A stretch of 6,486 nt of DNA from AP-15 sp035509615 (GTDB taxonomy: Bacteria; Pseudomonadota; Alphaproteobacteria; ATCC43930; CGMCC-115725). Below the pieces are notes generated by a model, which worked only from the letters and a program-made list of their open reading frames with translations, did no database searches and had not been told where the DNA came from. The DNA is taken from contig DATJLK010000032.1 in assembly GCA_035509615.1 (NCBI GenBank), positions 1-6,486 of the forward strand, in the 5' to 3' direction. Position numbers and translations under genes: made by a program. Shown piece after piece: positions 5,770 through 6,486 of this stretch; the first letter of the stretch is position 1, and every line of letters starts with the position of its first letter.

Positions 5770-6486
5770 TCAGATGACGCGGCGCGGGTCGAGCGCATCG
5801 CGCAGCCCGTCGCCGATGTAATTGATCGTCATCACCGTCACAAAGATCGCACCGCCGGCAGCCAGCGCCCAATGCGGCGCCACATCGAGATAATCCTTTG
5901 CGTCATAGAGGATGCGACCCCAGCTTGGAATGTCGGGCGGAAAGCCGAGGCCGAGAAACGACAGTGTCGACTCGGCGATGATCGCGTTCGCCACCTCGAT
6001 CGTGCCGGCGACGATCACCGGGCCGACCGCATTCGGCAGGATGTGATGCACGACCTGGCGCAAGGTCGAGGCGCCGAGCGCGCGCGCGGCCTCGACGAAC
6101 TCCTTTTCGCGCAATGAGAAGAATTGAGCGCGTACCAGCCGGGCGATCGACATCCAACGAAAACCGCCGATCACGGCGACGATCAGGATGAACGTGCCCA
6201 GTTGTTGACCGACCACTTTGCGCAGCGACGCCTCGAACAGGTAAATGATCAGCAGCAACAACGGTAGTAGCGGCAAGGACAGGAACAGGTCGCAGAGCCA
6301 CATCAGCGCCATATCGACAACGCTGCGCGCGGTGCCGGCGATCGCACCGATCAGGACGCCAACGATGACGGCGACCAGCATCGCCGCGACGCCGACCGAT
6401 ATCGAGATGCGGCCGCCGTAGATCATGCGCGCAAGCAGGTCCTGGCCTAGATCGTCGGTGCCCAGCGGATGTGCCAGGCTCGGCCC
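5770..6486 (-). CDS. Dipeptide/oligopeptide ABC transporter permease, DppC/OppC type (5' end outside window)
   Basis: The last 238 residues of an inner-membrane permease. The frame stays open through the right edge, and the residues before the internal ATG at 6426 read HPLGTDDLGQDLLARMIYGG, the conserved HPLGTDxxGRD-type segment of DppC/OppC. That Met is therefore internal and the true start lies beyond the window. About five hydrophobic segments are visible: ISVGVAAMLVAVIVGVLIGA, a Leu-rich LPLLPLLLLIIYLF stretch, LGTFILIVAVIGGF, VIVAGTIEVANAI, and a final AAGGAIFVTVMTINYIGDGL. The EAA loop that docks to the ATPase is EFVEAARALGASTLRQVVHHILPN, with the key EAA and G at about residues 132-138 of the visible part. 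ESTLSFLGLGFPPDIPSWG and a terminal GLRDALDPR are further family hallmarks. It forms a pore with a second DppB-type permease expected upstream, and is followed after 16 bp by the DppD-type ATPase. Family certain; substrate unknown. Confidence 0.95.
   Translation of the reverse strand, partial: GPSLAHPLGTDDLGQDLLARMIYGGRISISVGVAAMLVAVIVGVLIGAIAGTARSVVDMALMWLCDLFLSLPLLPLLLLIIYLFEASLRKVVGQQLGTFILIVAVIGGFRWMSIARLVRAQFFSLREKEFVEAARALGASTLRQVVHHILPNAVGPVIVAGTIEVANAIIAESTLSFLGLGFPPDIPSWGRILYDAKDYLDVAPHWALAAGGAIFVTVMTINYIGDGLRDALDPRRVI

Overview
The window looks like GC-rich chromosomal DNA from a proteobacterium, most likely an alphaproteobacterium. This rests on high GC by eye, GTG starts with Shine-Dalgarno sites, dense coding and the style of the protein families. 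I cannot name a genus. No RNA genes, CRISPR array, insertion sequence or phage gene was seen.

Layout from left to right: (1) the 3' end of a plus-strand Asp/Glu racemase-superfamily gene, 1-253. (2) A complete minus-strand M20-family amidohydrolase of 446 aa, 419-1759, convergent with the racemase. (3) A 537-bp divergent gap, 1760-2296, with no convincing gene but with several short inverted and direct repeats that resemble operators. (4) A complete plus-strand arylsulfotransferase (ASST)-family beta-propeller protein of 476 aa, 2297-3727. (5) After a 57-bp convergent gap, the distal part of a minus-strand dipeptide/oligopeptide (Dpp/Opp/Gsi-type) ABC transporter operon, read right to left: a DppC/OppC-type permease (5770-6486, its 5' end outside the window), a DppD/OppD-type ATPase (4779-5753) and a DppF/OppF-type ATPase (3785-4759). 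The first permease and the periplasmic binding protein are not in the window and probably lie beyond position 6486.

As a group the genes suggest a small accessory catabolic locus. The ABC system would import a peptide-like or N-conjugated amino acid, the M20 hydrolase would cleave its amide bond, and the racemase-family enzyme would act on a resulting acid. How the ASST-like protein fits is unclear. It has six recognisable blade repeats and the family DWLHINS motif. It has no visible signal peptide and only one histidine in its last 190 residues, so true arylsulfotransferase activity should not be assumed. The pathway is inferred from gene order and family membership. Nothing here is clearly a new system; the ASST-like protein and its context are the best candidates for a closer look.
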